A stretch of 52,439 nt of DNA from Candidatus Methanogaster sp. (GCA_003194445.1 PQXF01000013.1:1-52439); one strand, 5' to 3'; positions 26,245-35,402 are shown, counted from the first letter of the stretch. The notes: generated by a model not told the origin, from the sequence alone. Translations and numbers: made by a program.

Positions 26245-26531
26245 TTTAATCGCGTCCGTGAAATATGCGGTTATGATGAACAGATCGCTAACCGATGCTT
26301 TAATTACGACACACAAATGTCTATCGGTGACGGGTTTGGTGCTGTAATCTTGATCCCGCAATCATGTTGTGGCCGGACCTCATGTACTTTCTCAACCTGC
26401 CCAACCATCGAACCGGTTTTTAATAAGAACTTTCTGATGGTGCCTCCATAGCCCTTACCACCACACATATTCTGAAGGACAACATGTTTTTTAAAAATGA
26501 AAAATAGAGAAATTGAAAAACAATCCTCTAT
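26245..26531. other. gene-free stretch
   Basis: About 290 nt between the DUF2283 and GYD genes with no convincing coding frame or repeat. It may hold the DUF2283 promoter. Confidence 0.5.
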
Positions 26532-26777
26532 TTACATCTTTCTCTCAAATGCAACCCAGGTTTCCGTTGTTGCGACATCCCTACTCTGATGGAGGAAATC
26601 TTCTATCACAGCCGGATCATCTGCCTCGTAAATCCATACAGCATCATACCTGCCCAGCGTGTGATACGCTTTTAAGAACTTGACGCCTTTTGGCGGCTCA
26701 TTGAGCATCCGGTCACCGAATTCTTTTGCGCTTTTCACCATGCCCGAATTGACGTTTACGCATGTTATGAACAACAT
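26532..26777 (-). CDS. GYD-domain protein
   Basis: 81 residues. The GRYDAVWIYEADD stretch near residue 43 is the GYD-type motif (ferredoxin-like fold, ligand unknown), following FLKAYHTLG. GGAGGTGAAAAG lies upstream of the ATG. Single-gene unit; function unknown. Confidence 0.82.
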   Translation of the reverse strand: MLFITCVNVNSGMVKSAKEFGDRMLNEPPKGVKFLKAYHTLGRYDAVWIYEADDPAVIEDFLHQSRDVATTETWVAFERKM

Positions 26778-26979
26778 CTTCTTTTCACCTCCTTTTCTTC
26801 TGGGTACTTATAGAAGCGCCCCTCCTCGGCACTCATCGATGTATATGTCATGACACCCGAGAGGGTAAACCCCATGCATCTCGGATTTTTTAAATCATGA
26901 CTTTCCAACCAATATGTGTATCGCTTGTATTTAAACCTCACCACCCCATGAAAGTCATGTGCCTGGATTAAGCGCGAGA

Positions 26980-27089
26980 GGCTGCGGGGCGCAAGCGGAT
27001 CGCATGATTTGCAGAATCAGAAAATTGTTTACAAAGTTTCGCACCACCCGTTCCCCGAAGTTTCCTTCGTACAGGATTTGCAGTCTCAT
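26980..27089 (-). pseudogene. DUF166 N-terminal remnant
   Basis: From ATG 27089 the frame reads MRLQILYEGNFGERVVRNFVN, like the DUF166 protein at 25978. A one-base shift is then needed to continue FCKSCDPL, after which similarity ends. It lies just downstream of the second Lrp gene, indicating duplication of the Lrp-DUF166 neighbourhood. Confidence 0.7.
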
Positions 27090-27100
27090 TGAGCTCAAAT

Positions 27101-27550
27101 TCACGGCAGCATATACCCGCTGCACACCTTCCAGTTATCCATGATCACAGTCGGCGACACGCTCTGCACGCCGTCCAGTTTCCTGACCTTCTCCGCAATA
27201 AATGTCCTGAGTGCCCCCCCATCCGTAAGCCACACTTCGGTCATGATCATGTGATCTCCTGCCGAGGTCGCAACGAATTTAACCTCTGAAAACTCGCTCA
27301 AACGCAATGCAACATCGAGGAGGTGCGCTGGTTCAACGTCGACTCCGACGAGCGCGACTGAGTTATACCCGAGCTTTGACGGATCGGTTACGACCGTGTA
27401 CTGTTTGATGACCCCACCTTCCTCGAGCGCACGCACACGGTTTCGTATCGTGGATTCGGCAACATCGAGTCGAGCAGCAATCTCGGTGTGTGGTGTGCGT
27501 GCGTTCTCACGAAGTATGTCTATTATCAACAGGTCTCTTTCGTCAATCAT
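27101..27550 (-). CDS. Lrp/AsnC-family regulator, copy 2
   Basis: 149 residues: helix-turn-helix (ENARTPHTEIAARLDVAEST then IRNRVRALEE) and RAM domain (GYNSVALVGVDVEP, GDHMIMTEVWLTDGG). Paralogue of the 24551 gene with a different C-terminal tail. Its start faces block P2, across which the DUF2249 gene is divergent. Autoregulation through the P2 dyad is likely. Confidence 0.93.
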   Translation of the reverse strand: MIDERDLLIIDILRENARTPHTEIAARLDVAESTIRNRVRALEEGGVIKQYTVVTDPSKLGYNSVALVGVDVEPAHLLDVALRLSEFSEVKFVATSAGDHMIMTEVWLTDGGALRTFIAEKVRKLDGVQSVSPTVIMDNWKVCSGYMLP

Positions 27551-27561
27551 TGGGGTATCAC

Positions 27562-27669
27562 CATATCGATTTTCGTACTTTTGTCAAGATTTATGGACGA
27601 TTTCCGCACCATAATGTTATATACTCGCAATACAGATCACTATGACTGTAGGCTATTAAAGGTTTACGC
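27562..27669 (+). promoter_or_regulatory. conserved promoter/operator block P2
   Basis: TTATGG (27591-27596) and CCATAA (27609-27614) with the 12-nt spacer ACGATTTCCGCA, then TATA box GTTATATAC and the conserved tail ...TATTAAAGGTTTACGCA. It is divergent between the second Lrp gene and the DUF2249 gene. Confidence 0.78.
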
Positions 27670-27690
27670 AATCGTCGGAGGTAGCAATTC

Positions 27691-28372
27691 ATGGAGAACG
27701 AATGGAAGGACAACAAGGAATCGTATGAAGTGCTGGACGGCAGGGGACTTGCAGGAAACTTCCTGTCAGCAGTCCTTGCGAAAGCCAAAAAAGTTGCCGA
27801 AGGTGATGGCATCTGCGTGATCCAGAGTTTCGAGCCGATTCCGCTCTATTCCACTCTGGAAGACCTCGGCTTTGAGCATCTCGCAGAGAAGATCTCGGAT
27901 AACGAATACCGGGCGTATTTTTACCGGAAAGAGGTGAAAGAAGCATCCGGCAGCATGACAATGCCGCTGCATCCGGCAGCACTTGCCAATATCGGTAAAA
28001 CCGACAAAACACTCGGCAAGATTGTGTCGCAGTTCTGGCAGCTCGTCTGGAAGAAGGAAGAGCCTGTACCTGCTCTCGCTCGCAAATGGTGTTGGCGCAG
28101 GTCGCCTTCGTCAGGCGACGCGGGAACTTGTGAAGGCATACTACGCAGGAGTTACTGTTTCCGAACTTGACGAACTATTCACACTCCTTGTCTGGAATCA
28201 GGGCGTCGGCAACTTCGCGTCAGAGATCAGCCCATCGCCGCTCTTCGCAGCATATCAGTTGATAAAGAGGCTTGAGCACGAGGGAAAGGACAGGGGCGAG
28301 GTGCTGGCGGAACTTGTCAGGAAGTTCGGCGAGGAGAACCCCGACGTGAGCGTGCTCGAACAGAAGAGGTGA
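27691..28372 (+). pseudogene. DUF2249-domain protein, one frameshift
   Basis: ATG 27691 (GGAGG upstream) opens a DUF2249 domain: EVLDGRGLAGNFLSAVLAK, IQSFEPIPLYSTLEDLGFEH. At about 28055-28063 one base is missing. The continuation in the next frame reads SLYLLSLANGVGAGRLRQAT and runs to 28372, so the original was about 227 residues. DUF2249 proteins are often found with redox and nitrite/NO genes. The break may be real or a sequencing error, since both halves are well kept. Confidence 0.75.
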
Positions 28373-28436
28373 TCCGGATCAATGGATCAAGCGATCGATA
28401 GATTAACGGATTAATGAGATTATGGAGGCTAAAAAG

Positions 28437-29867
28437 ATGAGACAACACTTTGCATCGGTGGCTATGACGCCACTGGTGCTTCTGACGCTCCTGATCCTTA
28501 CTTGTACGGGATTTGCAGCAGCATCAGACTGTATAGACTGCCACAGCGAAATCACCCCTAAGATTGTCGAGGATTTCAAGAGCGGTGCGATGGGTGATGA
28601 TTTCGATTGCGCAAGATGCCATGGATCCGCACACAACTCGGCTGATAACGTGAATCTGGTAAAGATGCCGACACACGAAACGTGCGGTGCGTGCCATGCG
28701 GAGCAGGATTCCCAGTACATGGGCGGAAAGCACAGCCTCGCGTGGACTGCGTTTCAGGTGATGCCGACGACGAAAGACCAGCCAAAAGAGCTGATGGAGG
28801 GTCAGAAGGGCTGCGGAGGCTGCCACAAGATGGGAGCGAAGGATGAGACTGGATGGGATGAGTACCACTACGGCGTGGTAGGCTGTGACAACTGTCATAC
28901 GAGGCACAGTTTCTCTGTAGAAGAGGCGAGAAGGCCCGAAGCATGTATGACATGCCATCAGGGCTTCGACCACGCCCAATGGGAGATGTACTCGACCTCG
29001 AAGCACGGTGTGATCTACCTGACAGAGGGCGACGACTGGGACTGGAGTGCGCCCCTCTCCGAGGCGAAAGCGAGTTACACTGGTCCCACGTGCCAGATGT
29101 GTCACATGCCAGATGGAGACCACAACGTTATCACGAGTTGGGGATTCCTTGGCGTCAGGGTCGAGGAGCCCAACGAGGAATGGGCTGATGATCGGGCAAC
29201 GGTCCTGAAGTCGTACGGTGTGCTCGATGCGGACGGGAATGCGACGGCAAGGTTCGATCTCATCGGTCCTGCAAAGCTTGCAAGGCTCACGATGGACGAG
29301 TGGAACGCGTCCCGGGAGGAGATGATCACAGTATGTGGCGATTGCCACTCAGAGGAGTTCGCAAGAATCTCTCTTGAAGAGGGTGACCAGATGCTCCGAG
29401 AAGCTGACCGGGTCTACGCGGAGTCGGTCGAGATTGTGGCAGCACTACACCGCGACGGTATACTCCCAAAGCCTGATTACATCGATGAACTCCCGTCCTA
29501 CCCATATCCTGATGTTCTCAGGTTCTACGATCAGTCGACATCGATCGAAGAGGATCTCTGGGTCATGTGGATGAAGTACCGGATGCGTTGTTTCCAGAGC
29601 GCGTTTCATACAAACGCGGATCAGGAACAGTGGTACGGATGGGGACCGCTCAAGGAGACCGCGGTTGCGATTAAGTCGGAAGACAGGAGTCTACGAGCTG
29701 AAGCAGAGCTTGCAGAGGCTGTAGGGGCTGGCGGGACTAAGGAGGCGACTGGAACAACAAGAGCGGCAGAGAGTGAAGCAGGTGCAGCAAACGCCCCCGG
29801 ATTCGGGGCAACGTTTCTGGTTGCGGCGCTTGTCACTCTCTCCGTTCTGATGAGAAGAAGGGGGTAG
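28437..29867 (+). CDS. octaheme cytochrome c, hydroxylamine-oxidoreductase family
   Basis: About 476 residues from ATG 28437, which has GGAGG 8 nt upstream (28422 is an in-frame alternative). A signal peptide (VLLTLLILTCTGFAAAS) precedes eight CxxCH sites: CIDCH, CARCH, CGACH, CGGCH, CDNCH, CMTCH, CQMCH, CGDCH. The CGDCHSEEFARISLEEGDQM region and following helices match HAO-family proteins. The C-terminus APGFGATFLVAALVTLSVLM then RRRG is a PGF-type archaeosortase sorting tail. It is likely exported and anchored, reducing or oxidising N compounds, or moving electrons outward. Confidence 0.93.
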   Translation: MRQHFASVAMTPLVLLTLLILTCTGFAAASDCIDCHSEITPKIVEDFKSGAMGDDFDCARCHGSAHNSADNVNLVKMPTHETCGACHAEQDSQYMGGKHSLAWTAFQVMPTTKDQPKELMEGQKGCGGCHKMGAKDETGWDEYHYGVVGCDNCHTRHSFSVEEARRPEACMTCHQGFDHAQWEMYSTSKHGVIYLTEGDDWDWSAPLSEAKASYTGPTCQMCHMPDGDHNVITSWGFLGVRVEEPNEEWADDRATVLKSYGVLDADGNATARFDLIGPAKLARLTMDEWNASREEMITVCGDCHSEEFARISLEEGDQMLREADRVYAESVEIVAALHRDGILPKPDYIDELPSYPYPDVLRFYDQSTSIEEDLWVMWMKYRMRCFQSAFHTNADQEQWYGWGPLKETAVAIKSEDRSLRAEAELAEAVGAGGTKEATGTTRAAESEAGAANAPGFGATFLVAALVTLSVLMRRRG

Positions 29868-29889
29868 GCGACCCCTTTTCTTATTTTTT
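29858..29889 (+). terminator. terminator after the HAO-family cytochrome
   Basis: AAGGGG and CCCCTT form a short stem around TAGGCGA overlapping the gene's stop, followed by TTCTTATTTTTT. Confidence 0.6.
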
Positions 29890-29972
29890 GGAGTTTTAAG
29901 AACCCGGAAGGATTGGAGTGATACGACGGATGGCTCGCCATATATTCTTTTCATATCGGCAGGTCGAATATT

Positions 29973-30243
29973 ATGGATGAAGCAACAAAAAAACATGTAG
30001 AAGAACTCGGTCGCGATGCCGTTTGGAACGTTTCCGGATGTCTGCGTTGCATGGAAGGAAGAGACCGGGGAAGACTTCTCTGAAGTCGCCCCGCTGAAAT
30101 GCCCGGTGCATCAGTACGCGATGCAGAAGGGTAGGTGCCTTGATGTGATCGGTCACACCGAATCATGTCCTGTGTGCGGAAAACCGATGTGCTCCACGTG
30201 TGGGTCGCACTGCGTGAATCAGATTTCACGCATGATTTCGTAG
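29973..30243 (+). CDS. small cysteine-rich protein, probable frameshift
   Basis: Two frames seem to share one gene. ATG 29973 reads MDEATKKHVEELGRDA; near 30016 another frame takes over (FPDVCVAWKEETGEDF) and ends CPVCGKPMCSTCGSHCVNQI at 30243. The clustered CxxC motifs suggest a zinc or iron-sulfur site. Family not recognised. If 30016 is the true start, the protein has 75 residues. Confidence 0.5.
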
Positions 30244-30457
30244 CACTGGGATTCTGGGTTGATAAGGGGCTGCCTGAAACCAACCCCATGATATATTAAC
30301 TCACGCACCCTAACATATAAACCATGTTGCGGTGATCAGGTCAGAGCATCAGGTCATCGATGCAGCAAGTACCCGGAAGCACCGCCTTGGGGCTCAACCC
30401 TGACCGGGGGTGGGTCCATAGCTTGGGTTCTTTGACTCACAATCGTGAGGACCGCAG

Positions 30458-32056
30458 ATGGCAAAGGATACGCGAATTGGAAAAATACGAACGGAGAATG
30501 AGGGACTTATGCAGACCACTGAAATACATGATGAGGCGCTGGACGAAGCACTCTGTGCGCTGGAGGATCTCTGTGATGAGATCGATGAACGACAGTACGA
30601 GCTCGACAGGTATTTTGATCCGGAATCGGACATGAATCTCAAGAAAAGAAGTTCTTCTGTAAAAGAACGCCTGATAGAACTTGGCGAGGTGGTTGTTGAA
30701 CCTCTGGCTGAGTATCTACATAAGGTAGACTCACACAGATGCACCATCGCAGCAGATGTGCTTGGCAGTATCGGAAGCCCGGCAGCGATCCCCAAATTGG
30801 TCGATGCGATCGAGTCCGACATGGATGATCTGTGCGAAGATGCATCAAAGGCACTGATAAAGATCGGCGCCCCGGCTGTTCAGCCATTGATCGATATGAT
30901 CAATAACCGTCTGGACAACCCGGAACTCGATAAATACGGACGTGAAATCGACACGACCTATGCAATCGGCACACTCGCACAGATACAAGACCAGCGGTCG
31001 TTTGACTTTATGGTAGAACTTCTTGATAGATCAGAGGATGGTGAATATTTGATAGATATGGAGTTTCTGTGTGGCTCTTTCTATGATCAGCATAATCTTG
31101 AGATCGTGCCACGCCTGAAAGCAATCGCAGAAGAACATAAGGATGCTTCAGGTAGGTCTGACCCCATATCTGCCGAAGCCGAGTACGTTCTCGCGCATTT
31201 TAAAATTGATCAGGCGCTCGAGTCAGAATACTGGATAATCCACGGATGCTGTCATATCTGCGAGAATTATGACCCTGTCGAAAGTATTTGTGGTATCTCG
31301 GACGAATATGAGCCTCACGATGCGTTCTGCACCGGATGCGAGCCAAAAGCTGCGTTTGATTGCGATATATGCTATTCGAGTGATTGCGATATATACAATC
31401 TCCCTCCGGTGTATGTTGATCTCAAACATCGTCGGGATCAGAAGGAATCGGTTGATGAGTTCGAGATTACGAATACACGCCATGACTCTGACACCGGTTC
31501 AATTAGCATTGCAAATGATTTTACGGAGCTGATTCTTGATTATTCCACCGTTGAGATCTTAAATGAGTTGAAAGAATTTTTAGAATGTGAAAAATGGGAT
31601 ACAGACTCGTTTTCGACCGGAGTGTCTCTTTCTGTCGATTGCGGTAATAACGTGAGTGGTAAACTGGTCAGAAACGGCGATTGCGTTGTTGCCATCTGTG
31701 ATGAACAGGGACCAGGTGCGGAACTGGAACTGAAGCTGGAGATGTCGGTTGAACTGGAGTTTGATCCTGATGCCATCGATGAATTGATCGCGGTTATTGA
31801 TACCCAGCGGTTCCTGTTGTTGTGCGATTCGTACCGGCGCCTGAACAAGTCTCGTGAGCAGCAGAATGATTCTGATCTGCGAATCGGCAAGTTGGCAGAG
31901 TTGCTGGCAGGAACGAAAACAACCGCGAGGGCAAAGAAGCCCGAGCCAGAGCCAGTACTTGAATGTGACCACGAGTTTGAACTCTTGAAAGAACACAAGA
32001 AGTATACTGTGTACAAGTGTGTAAAATGTGGAGAGACGAAGAAGGAGTTCGGTTAA
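30458..32056 (+). CDS. HEAT-repeat protein with C-terminal zinc ribbon
   Basis: 532 residues. HEAT/PBS-lyase-like repeats occupy about residues 60-190 (VLGSIGSPAAIPKLVDAI, ASKALIKIGAPAVQPLIDMI). A cysteine-rich patch follows near 265-310 (CCHICENYDPVESICG, CDICYSSDCDI). The C-terminus is a CDHEFELL...YKCVKCGETKKEF zinc ribbon. This build suggests a protein-protein or nucleic-acid scaffold, not an enzyme. A second start, ATG 30509, is possible. No operon partner. Confidence 0.8.
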   Translation: MAKDTRIGKIRTENEGLMQTTEIHDEALDEALCALEDLCDEIDERQYELDRYFDPESDMNLKKRSSSVKERLIELGEVVVEPLAEYLHKVDSHRCTIAADVLGSIGSPAAIPKLVDAIESDMDDLCEDASKALIKIGAPAVQPLIDMINNRLDNPELDKYGREIDTTYAIGTLAQIQDQRSFDFMVELLDRSEDGEYLIDMEFLCGSFYDQHNLEIVPRLKAIAEEHKDASGRSDPISAEAEYVLAHFKIDQALESEYWIIHGCCHICENYDPVESICGISDEYEPHDAFCTGCEPKAAFDCDICYSSDCDIYNLPPVYVDLKHRRDQKESVDEFEITNTRHDSDTGSISIANDFTELILDYSTVEILNELKEFLECEKWDTDSFSTGVSLSVDCGNNVSGKLVRNGDCVVAICDEQGPGAELELKLEMSVELEFDPDAIDELIAVIDTQRFLLLCDSYRRLNKSREQQNDSDLRIGKLAELLAGTKTTARAKKPEPEPVLECDHEFELLKEHKKYTVYKCVKCGETKKEFG

Positions 32057-32330
32057 AGAACCTTTTTGAGACTTTTTATTATTTTATGGTTACACCGGGT
32101 CGTCTTATATGGTCACAACTGCCAGAATAGGGCACTATCTATCTCAAAGGTAATTTACACCGTCAATATGTGTAGTCTATATTAATCAGTGGAAAATGAA
32201 ACTTTTAGCCGCAGGTTAACACCGATTCCACCGATTCCACCACTCTGATAGTACCAGTGTTTGCAAAGATTGGCATCATGTTTTTCAACCGACCGGAAGA
32301 AATTAAAAAGACTCATCATTTGCATACCAC
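32057..32330. other. gene-free stretch before block P3
   Basis: No gene seen. AAGAACCTTTTTGAGACTTT after the HEAT-protein stop is terminator-like, and a short direct repeat CCGATTCCA occurs twice in tandem near 32225-32245. Confidence 0.4.
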
Positions 32331-32440
32331 CATATCGGTTTTCGTACTTCTCGTACAATTTATGGACGGTTTCCGCACCATAACGTTATATACTCGCAAC
32401 ACATAGTACTGTAGCAGTAAAGAATTGAAAGATTTACGCA
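32331..32440 (+). promoter_or_regulatory. conserved promoter/operator block P3
   Basis: TTATGG (32360-32365) and CCATAA (32378-32383) with spacer ACGGTTTCCGCA, then TATA GTTATATAC and a tail with GTAAA...TTTAC. It precedes a NapH-like polyferredoxin gene instead of a DUF2249 gene. Confidence 0.75.
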
Positions 32441-32495
32441 TGACTCACAAGAACCCTGAAAACCGCAGTATATGTGCTAATCCAGGAGCAAGAAC

Positions 32496-33265
32496 ATGAC
32501 GATAAAAAACACACATGACCTGCTCCGCAGTGCTTATACTGTCGATGAAAAAGCAATTTCAGAATCGTGGCTACCGCCACTGTTTTTGAGAGTTTTACGT
32601 ACCAAGAGAAAGTATACAGATGGTAATGTGGTGGTTACTTCCACTAATCATTTTTGTTGGAATTTGGCGGCATTATATGGGTTATGTCGTGTTAGCTATG
32701 ATGATGGTTTTTTAACATTATCTGTATTTAAGGGGCGATATTGGTGCGGATGGTTTTGCCCTCGCGGGTCATTCTTAGAGCGAATACTTAAAGTTGTTAG
32801 TATGAATACGCCTATTCCATTGTTTTTAAAAAATTTAGCCTTCAGAAGTGTAATATTTTGTGGAATGGTGGCTTTTATGTTCCATCGACTAATTCAAGCG
32901 AATGGGGACCTGAATAAAATAGGTTTTGTACTTGTGATGATGTGCATAGTAACAAGCATTATCGCAATAATATTAGGAATATTTTACAATCCCCGGATAT
33001 GGTGTGCTTTTTGTCCGATGGGAACATTACAAGGATTATTGGGGCGGAAAAATATAGTTTGCAGGTCTCTGATGAGTGTATTGAATGTGGACTGTGCGAA
33101 AAAGTGTGCCCTGTTAATATAGATCCGGGATCGTTCAAACAATCCGGAGAAGTTAGCAATTTCGACTGTATAAAATGTTTGAATTGTGTAGAAAAATGTC
33201 CGAGAAATGCTTTGAAATTCTGGGAAAACGTTGTTCGGGAGCAAAGCAGTTGTAGATATAGCTAA
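32496..33265 (+). pseudogene. NapH/CcoG-like membrane polyferredoxin, three frameshifts
   Basis: Pieces in three frames rebuild a membrane ferredoxin. From ATG 32496; then about 32611-32712 in another frame (WWLLPLIIFVGIWRHYMGYV, a transmembrane helix); then back to the first frame (FKGRYWCGWFCPRGSFLERI); then FYNPRIWCAFCPMGTLQGLL; and from about 33045 a new frame with two 4Fe-4S motifs, CIECGLCEKVCPVN and CIKCLNCVEKCPRN. CxxxCP loops in membrane segments are typical of NapH. The shifts lie at T- or A-runs, so sequencing error is possible. Role: quinol or ferredoxin electron transfer. Confidence 0.78.
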
Positions 33266-33343
33266 TTATTACAGGGTTTCGATAGCAGAGTTGTAATATA
33301 TTCACTATAAAAATGAATCATTTGAAGATATCGAGGAATTGCC

Positions 33344-33715
33344 ATGATTAAACGCATGATAGTTGTGATTGATGAGGAAAAATGTACCGGATGCGGAAAA
33401 TGCATTTCCCCATGCGCGGAGGGCACGATCCGGATCGTCGACGGTAAGGCAAAAGTTATATCCGAGGAACTTTGTGACGGCATGGGGTTCTGCATCGGGA
33501 TATGTCCGGAAGGCGTCATATCTGTCGAGGAGCACCAGACTGTGGCGTTCGATGCGGAAAAGGCAGCCGCCCAAGTTCCGCATAATGATGTATCCATCCA
33601 GTGTTTCAAATGCGGGTCCGGAACTGGATATCGCTACCTGCTGCCAGTACGCCACAAGAAAGAAAGCCTGTGGATATGCACACAGTGTCTCACCTCGTTG
33701 ATACATGGGTGCTAA
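33344..33715 (+). CDS. ferredoxin-type 4Fe-4S protein
   Basis: 123 residues. CTGCGKCISPC near residues 16-26 and CDGMGFCIGICPEG near 44-57 make two 4Fe-4S sites. A second Cys pair set (CFKCGSG, CTQC) near the C-terminus may bind another metal. Relatives sit beside GXGXG/glutamate-synthase-like genes, as here. Electron carrier. Confidence 0.88.
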   Translation: MIKRMIVVIDEEKCTGCGKCISPCAEGTIRIVDGKAKVISEELCDGMGFCIGICPEGVISVEEHQTVAFDAEKAAAQVPHNDVSIQCFKCGSGTGYRYLLPVRHKKESLWICTQCLTSLIHGC

Positions 33716-33718
33716 TCA

Positions 33719-33892
33719 GTGATCAAAATCGAGTTACTATCCCGCGTGGACAACCTCTGTGATTATACGTTTAATTTCTGCTGGCACAACCACCAGTTTG
33801 ACCCCGACACCCCCATCCCCAACCGGAACGGAACAGAATACACCTACCGCGACCTTACGGATGCGCTTAAAACGGAGATGGAGGTTCACTAA
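33719..33892 (+). CDS. small hypothetical protein, GTG start
   Basis: 57 residues from GTG 33719, just after the ferredoxin stop (33713-33715): IKIELLSRVDNLCDYTFNFC, then WHNHQFDPDTPIPNRNG and ALKTEMEVH. Three Cys/His-rich points are seen but no family is recognised. Close spacing on both sides suggests an operon with the ferredoxin and the GXGXG protein. Confidence 0.5.
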   Translation: MIKIELLSRVDNLCDYTFNFCWHNHQFDPDTPIPNRNGTEYTYRDLTDALKTEMEVH

Positions 33893-33900
33893 AGGGCGAT

Positions 33901-34701
33901 GTGGGAAGACGTCTTGCACAAGGCATGGGTGCGGATATCCGGCACCTGGGCGGTACCGGCGGAATTGGAACCGGAACCGCATCCCGGATCTTTGTAGATG
34001 GGGATGTGGGCGCCGAAGCTGGACTTGGTATGGTTGCAGGAGCAGTTTATGTCTCTGGCAGGGTCGAGGAGCCGCTTGGAAATATCATCGAGGTGCGCTC
34101 CGATGTGGCAGGGTATCACAAGTTCGTATCCGTAACCGATCTTCTCTGCAACCACCGGCATGAGGTGCCGGTGTCCAATTCACTGGATCCGGGGGATGAA
34201 GGGGTGCGACTGGTTTTAAACGACGGCATCCTGCGCGGAACCCTGTGTGCACGGTGCGATTGTCCGGTCGATATGCTCGTAGAAGGCGATGTCCACAACG
34301 GGACCGGGCTACTCATGCGGCAGGGCACGGTCACTGTCACGGGCGATGCCGGAATGAACACGGGCGCCCACCTAAACGGCGGAACAGTGGTTGTCCGCGG
34401 GGTGGTAGGAGAGTTCGCAGGCGCATACATGAAACGTGGCGTGCTACTGATCGGGGGTGGCATGGGCTATGCCGGAGCCGGTATGAAAGGTGGTGCGATA
34501 TATTCCAGGAGGAAGATTGCGACCAGTCCGCCTGCGGAGAAGACCCGGATTACGGGTGCGGATATGTCGCTCATCCGAAAACTTGTCGGCGCCGGCAGGT
34601 TCGAATCGATGCGGTACAGCAAGTACAAGGTGGGCGAGTCGGATGCGTATGTGGCGGTTCCGATGAGGGACGGTTCTCTTGTGATGCGCAAGGTGGACTG
34701 A
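33901..34701 (+). CDS. GXGXG-repeat protein (GltB3/FwdC-like)
   Basis: 266 residues, GTG start. The right-handed beta-helix GXGXG repeat is clear: GTGGIGTGTASRIFVDGDVG, DMLVEGDVHNGTG, TVTGDAGMNTGAHLNGGTVV and VRGVVGEFAGAYMKRGVLLI. This is the archaeal stand-alone glutamate synthase alpha C-terminal domain/FwdC fold. It is usually a structural subunit, so a partner elsewhere is needed. It shares a probable operon with the ferredoxin. Confidence 0.85.
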   Translation: MGRRLAQGMGADIRHLGGTGGIGTGTASRIFVDGDVGAEAGLGMVAGAVYVSGRVEEPLGNIIEVRSDVAGYHKFVSVTDLLCNHRHEVPVSNSLDPGDEGVRLVLNDGILRGTLCARCDCPVDMLVEGDVHNGTGLLMRQGTVTVTGDAGMNTGAHLNGGTVVVRGVVGEFAGAYMKRGVLLIGGGMGYAGAGMKGGAIYSRRKIATSPPAEKTRITGADMSLIRKLVGAGRFESMRYSKYKVGESDAYVAVPMRDGSLVMRKVD

Positions 34702-34793
34702 TCAGGGCACCTGCGTGGCGGATAATTTTTGAGGTATGCTTTCGTGCAACATTTCCATAATCTTCACCCCATTTACCAATCATTGCGCATCAG

Positions 34794-34902
34794 CATATCG
34801 ATTTTCGTACTTCTCGTACGATGTATGGGCGATTTCCGTACCATAATGTTATATACTCGCAATACATATCACTATAACAGTAAACTATTACAAGGTTTAC
34901 GC
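34794..34902 (+). promoter_or_regulatory. conserved promoter/operator block P4
   Basis: GTATGG/CCATAA with TATGG at 34824-34828 and CCATA at 34841-34845 around GCGATTTCCGTA, TATA GTTATATAC, and a second dyad GTAAAC/GTTTAC. A CGTACTTCTCGTAC element lies just before the dyad. It precedes the rubrerythrin-like gene at 34934. Confidence 0.78.
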
Positions 34903-34933
34903 AAACCATCTAACAATGGTGGAGGTCTCTGTA

Positions 34934-35317
34934 ATGACAACTAAAGACGAACTTGAAGCGAACTTTAAGGGCGAAACATCGGAAGTCGCACTCTACCTTG
35001 CAATGTCAAAACAAGCTGAGCGCGAGGGACACCACACCGCAGCCATGTACTTCAGGCAGGTTGCGATGGATGAAGCATGGCATGGCGCAGAGGTTGCAGA
35101 ACTTCTCGGCATGATCAAAGACACGAAGGCGAACATCGAGATGATGCTCTCAGGTGAGACGAAAGCCGAGGTCGAAAAAGCGGACGCTGCAAAAGCTGCC
35201 GAAGCGGAAGGTAACATCGATGCGGCACGGTTCTTCGAGCGAGCATCCAAAGACGAGGCGCGGCACAAAGCCGGGCTGAAAGGAATACTCATGCGATTTG
35301 ACGCGCATGGGTGGTAA
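34934..35317 (+). CDS. rubrerythrin-like ferritin-fold protein without rubredoxin domain
   Basis: 127 residues from ATG 34934 (GGAGG 8 nt upstream). Two helix pairs with FKGETSEVALYL, AMDEAWHGAEVA, AKAAEAEGNIDAARFFE and SKDEARHKAGLKG provide the ExxH di-iron ligands. The C-terminal rubredoxin knuckle of classic rubrerythrin is absent. It likely reduces peroxide. It is under block P4, so expected to be co-regulated with the P1-P3 genes. Confidence 0.9.
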   Translation: MTTKDELEANFKGETSEVALYLAMSKQAEREGHHTAAMYFRQVAMDEAWHGAEVAELLGMIKDTKANIEMMLSGETKAEVEKADAAKAAEAEGNIDAARFFERASKDEARHKAGLKGILMRFDAHGW

Positions 35318-35402
35318 TATCCGATAGGTGAAGAGAAATGAAAGCAACAATTGAACGAACAAAGTGTACAATGCCGGAATTTAGGCAACAGAGGTGGTAA
35401 GA

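Noticed and set aside
28524-29348. Reverse ORF of 274 codons inside the HAO-family cytochrome
   Set aside because: The forward strand has eight CxxCH sites; the reverse frame is a shadow.
32225-32247. Short tandem CCGATTCCA units considered as a CRISPR-like or regulatory repeat
   Set aside because: Only two to three units without spacers.
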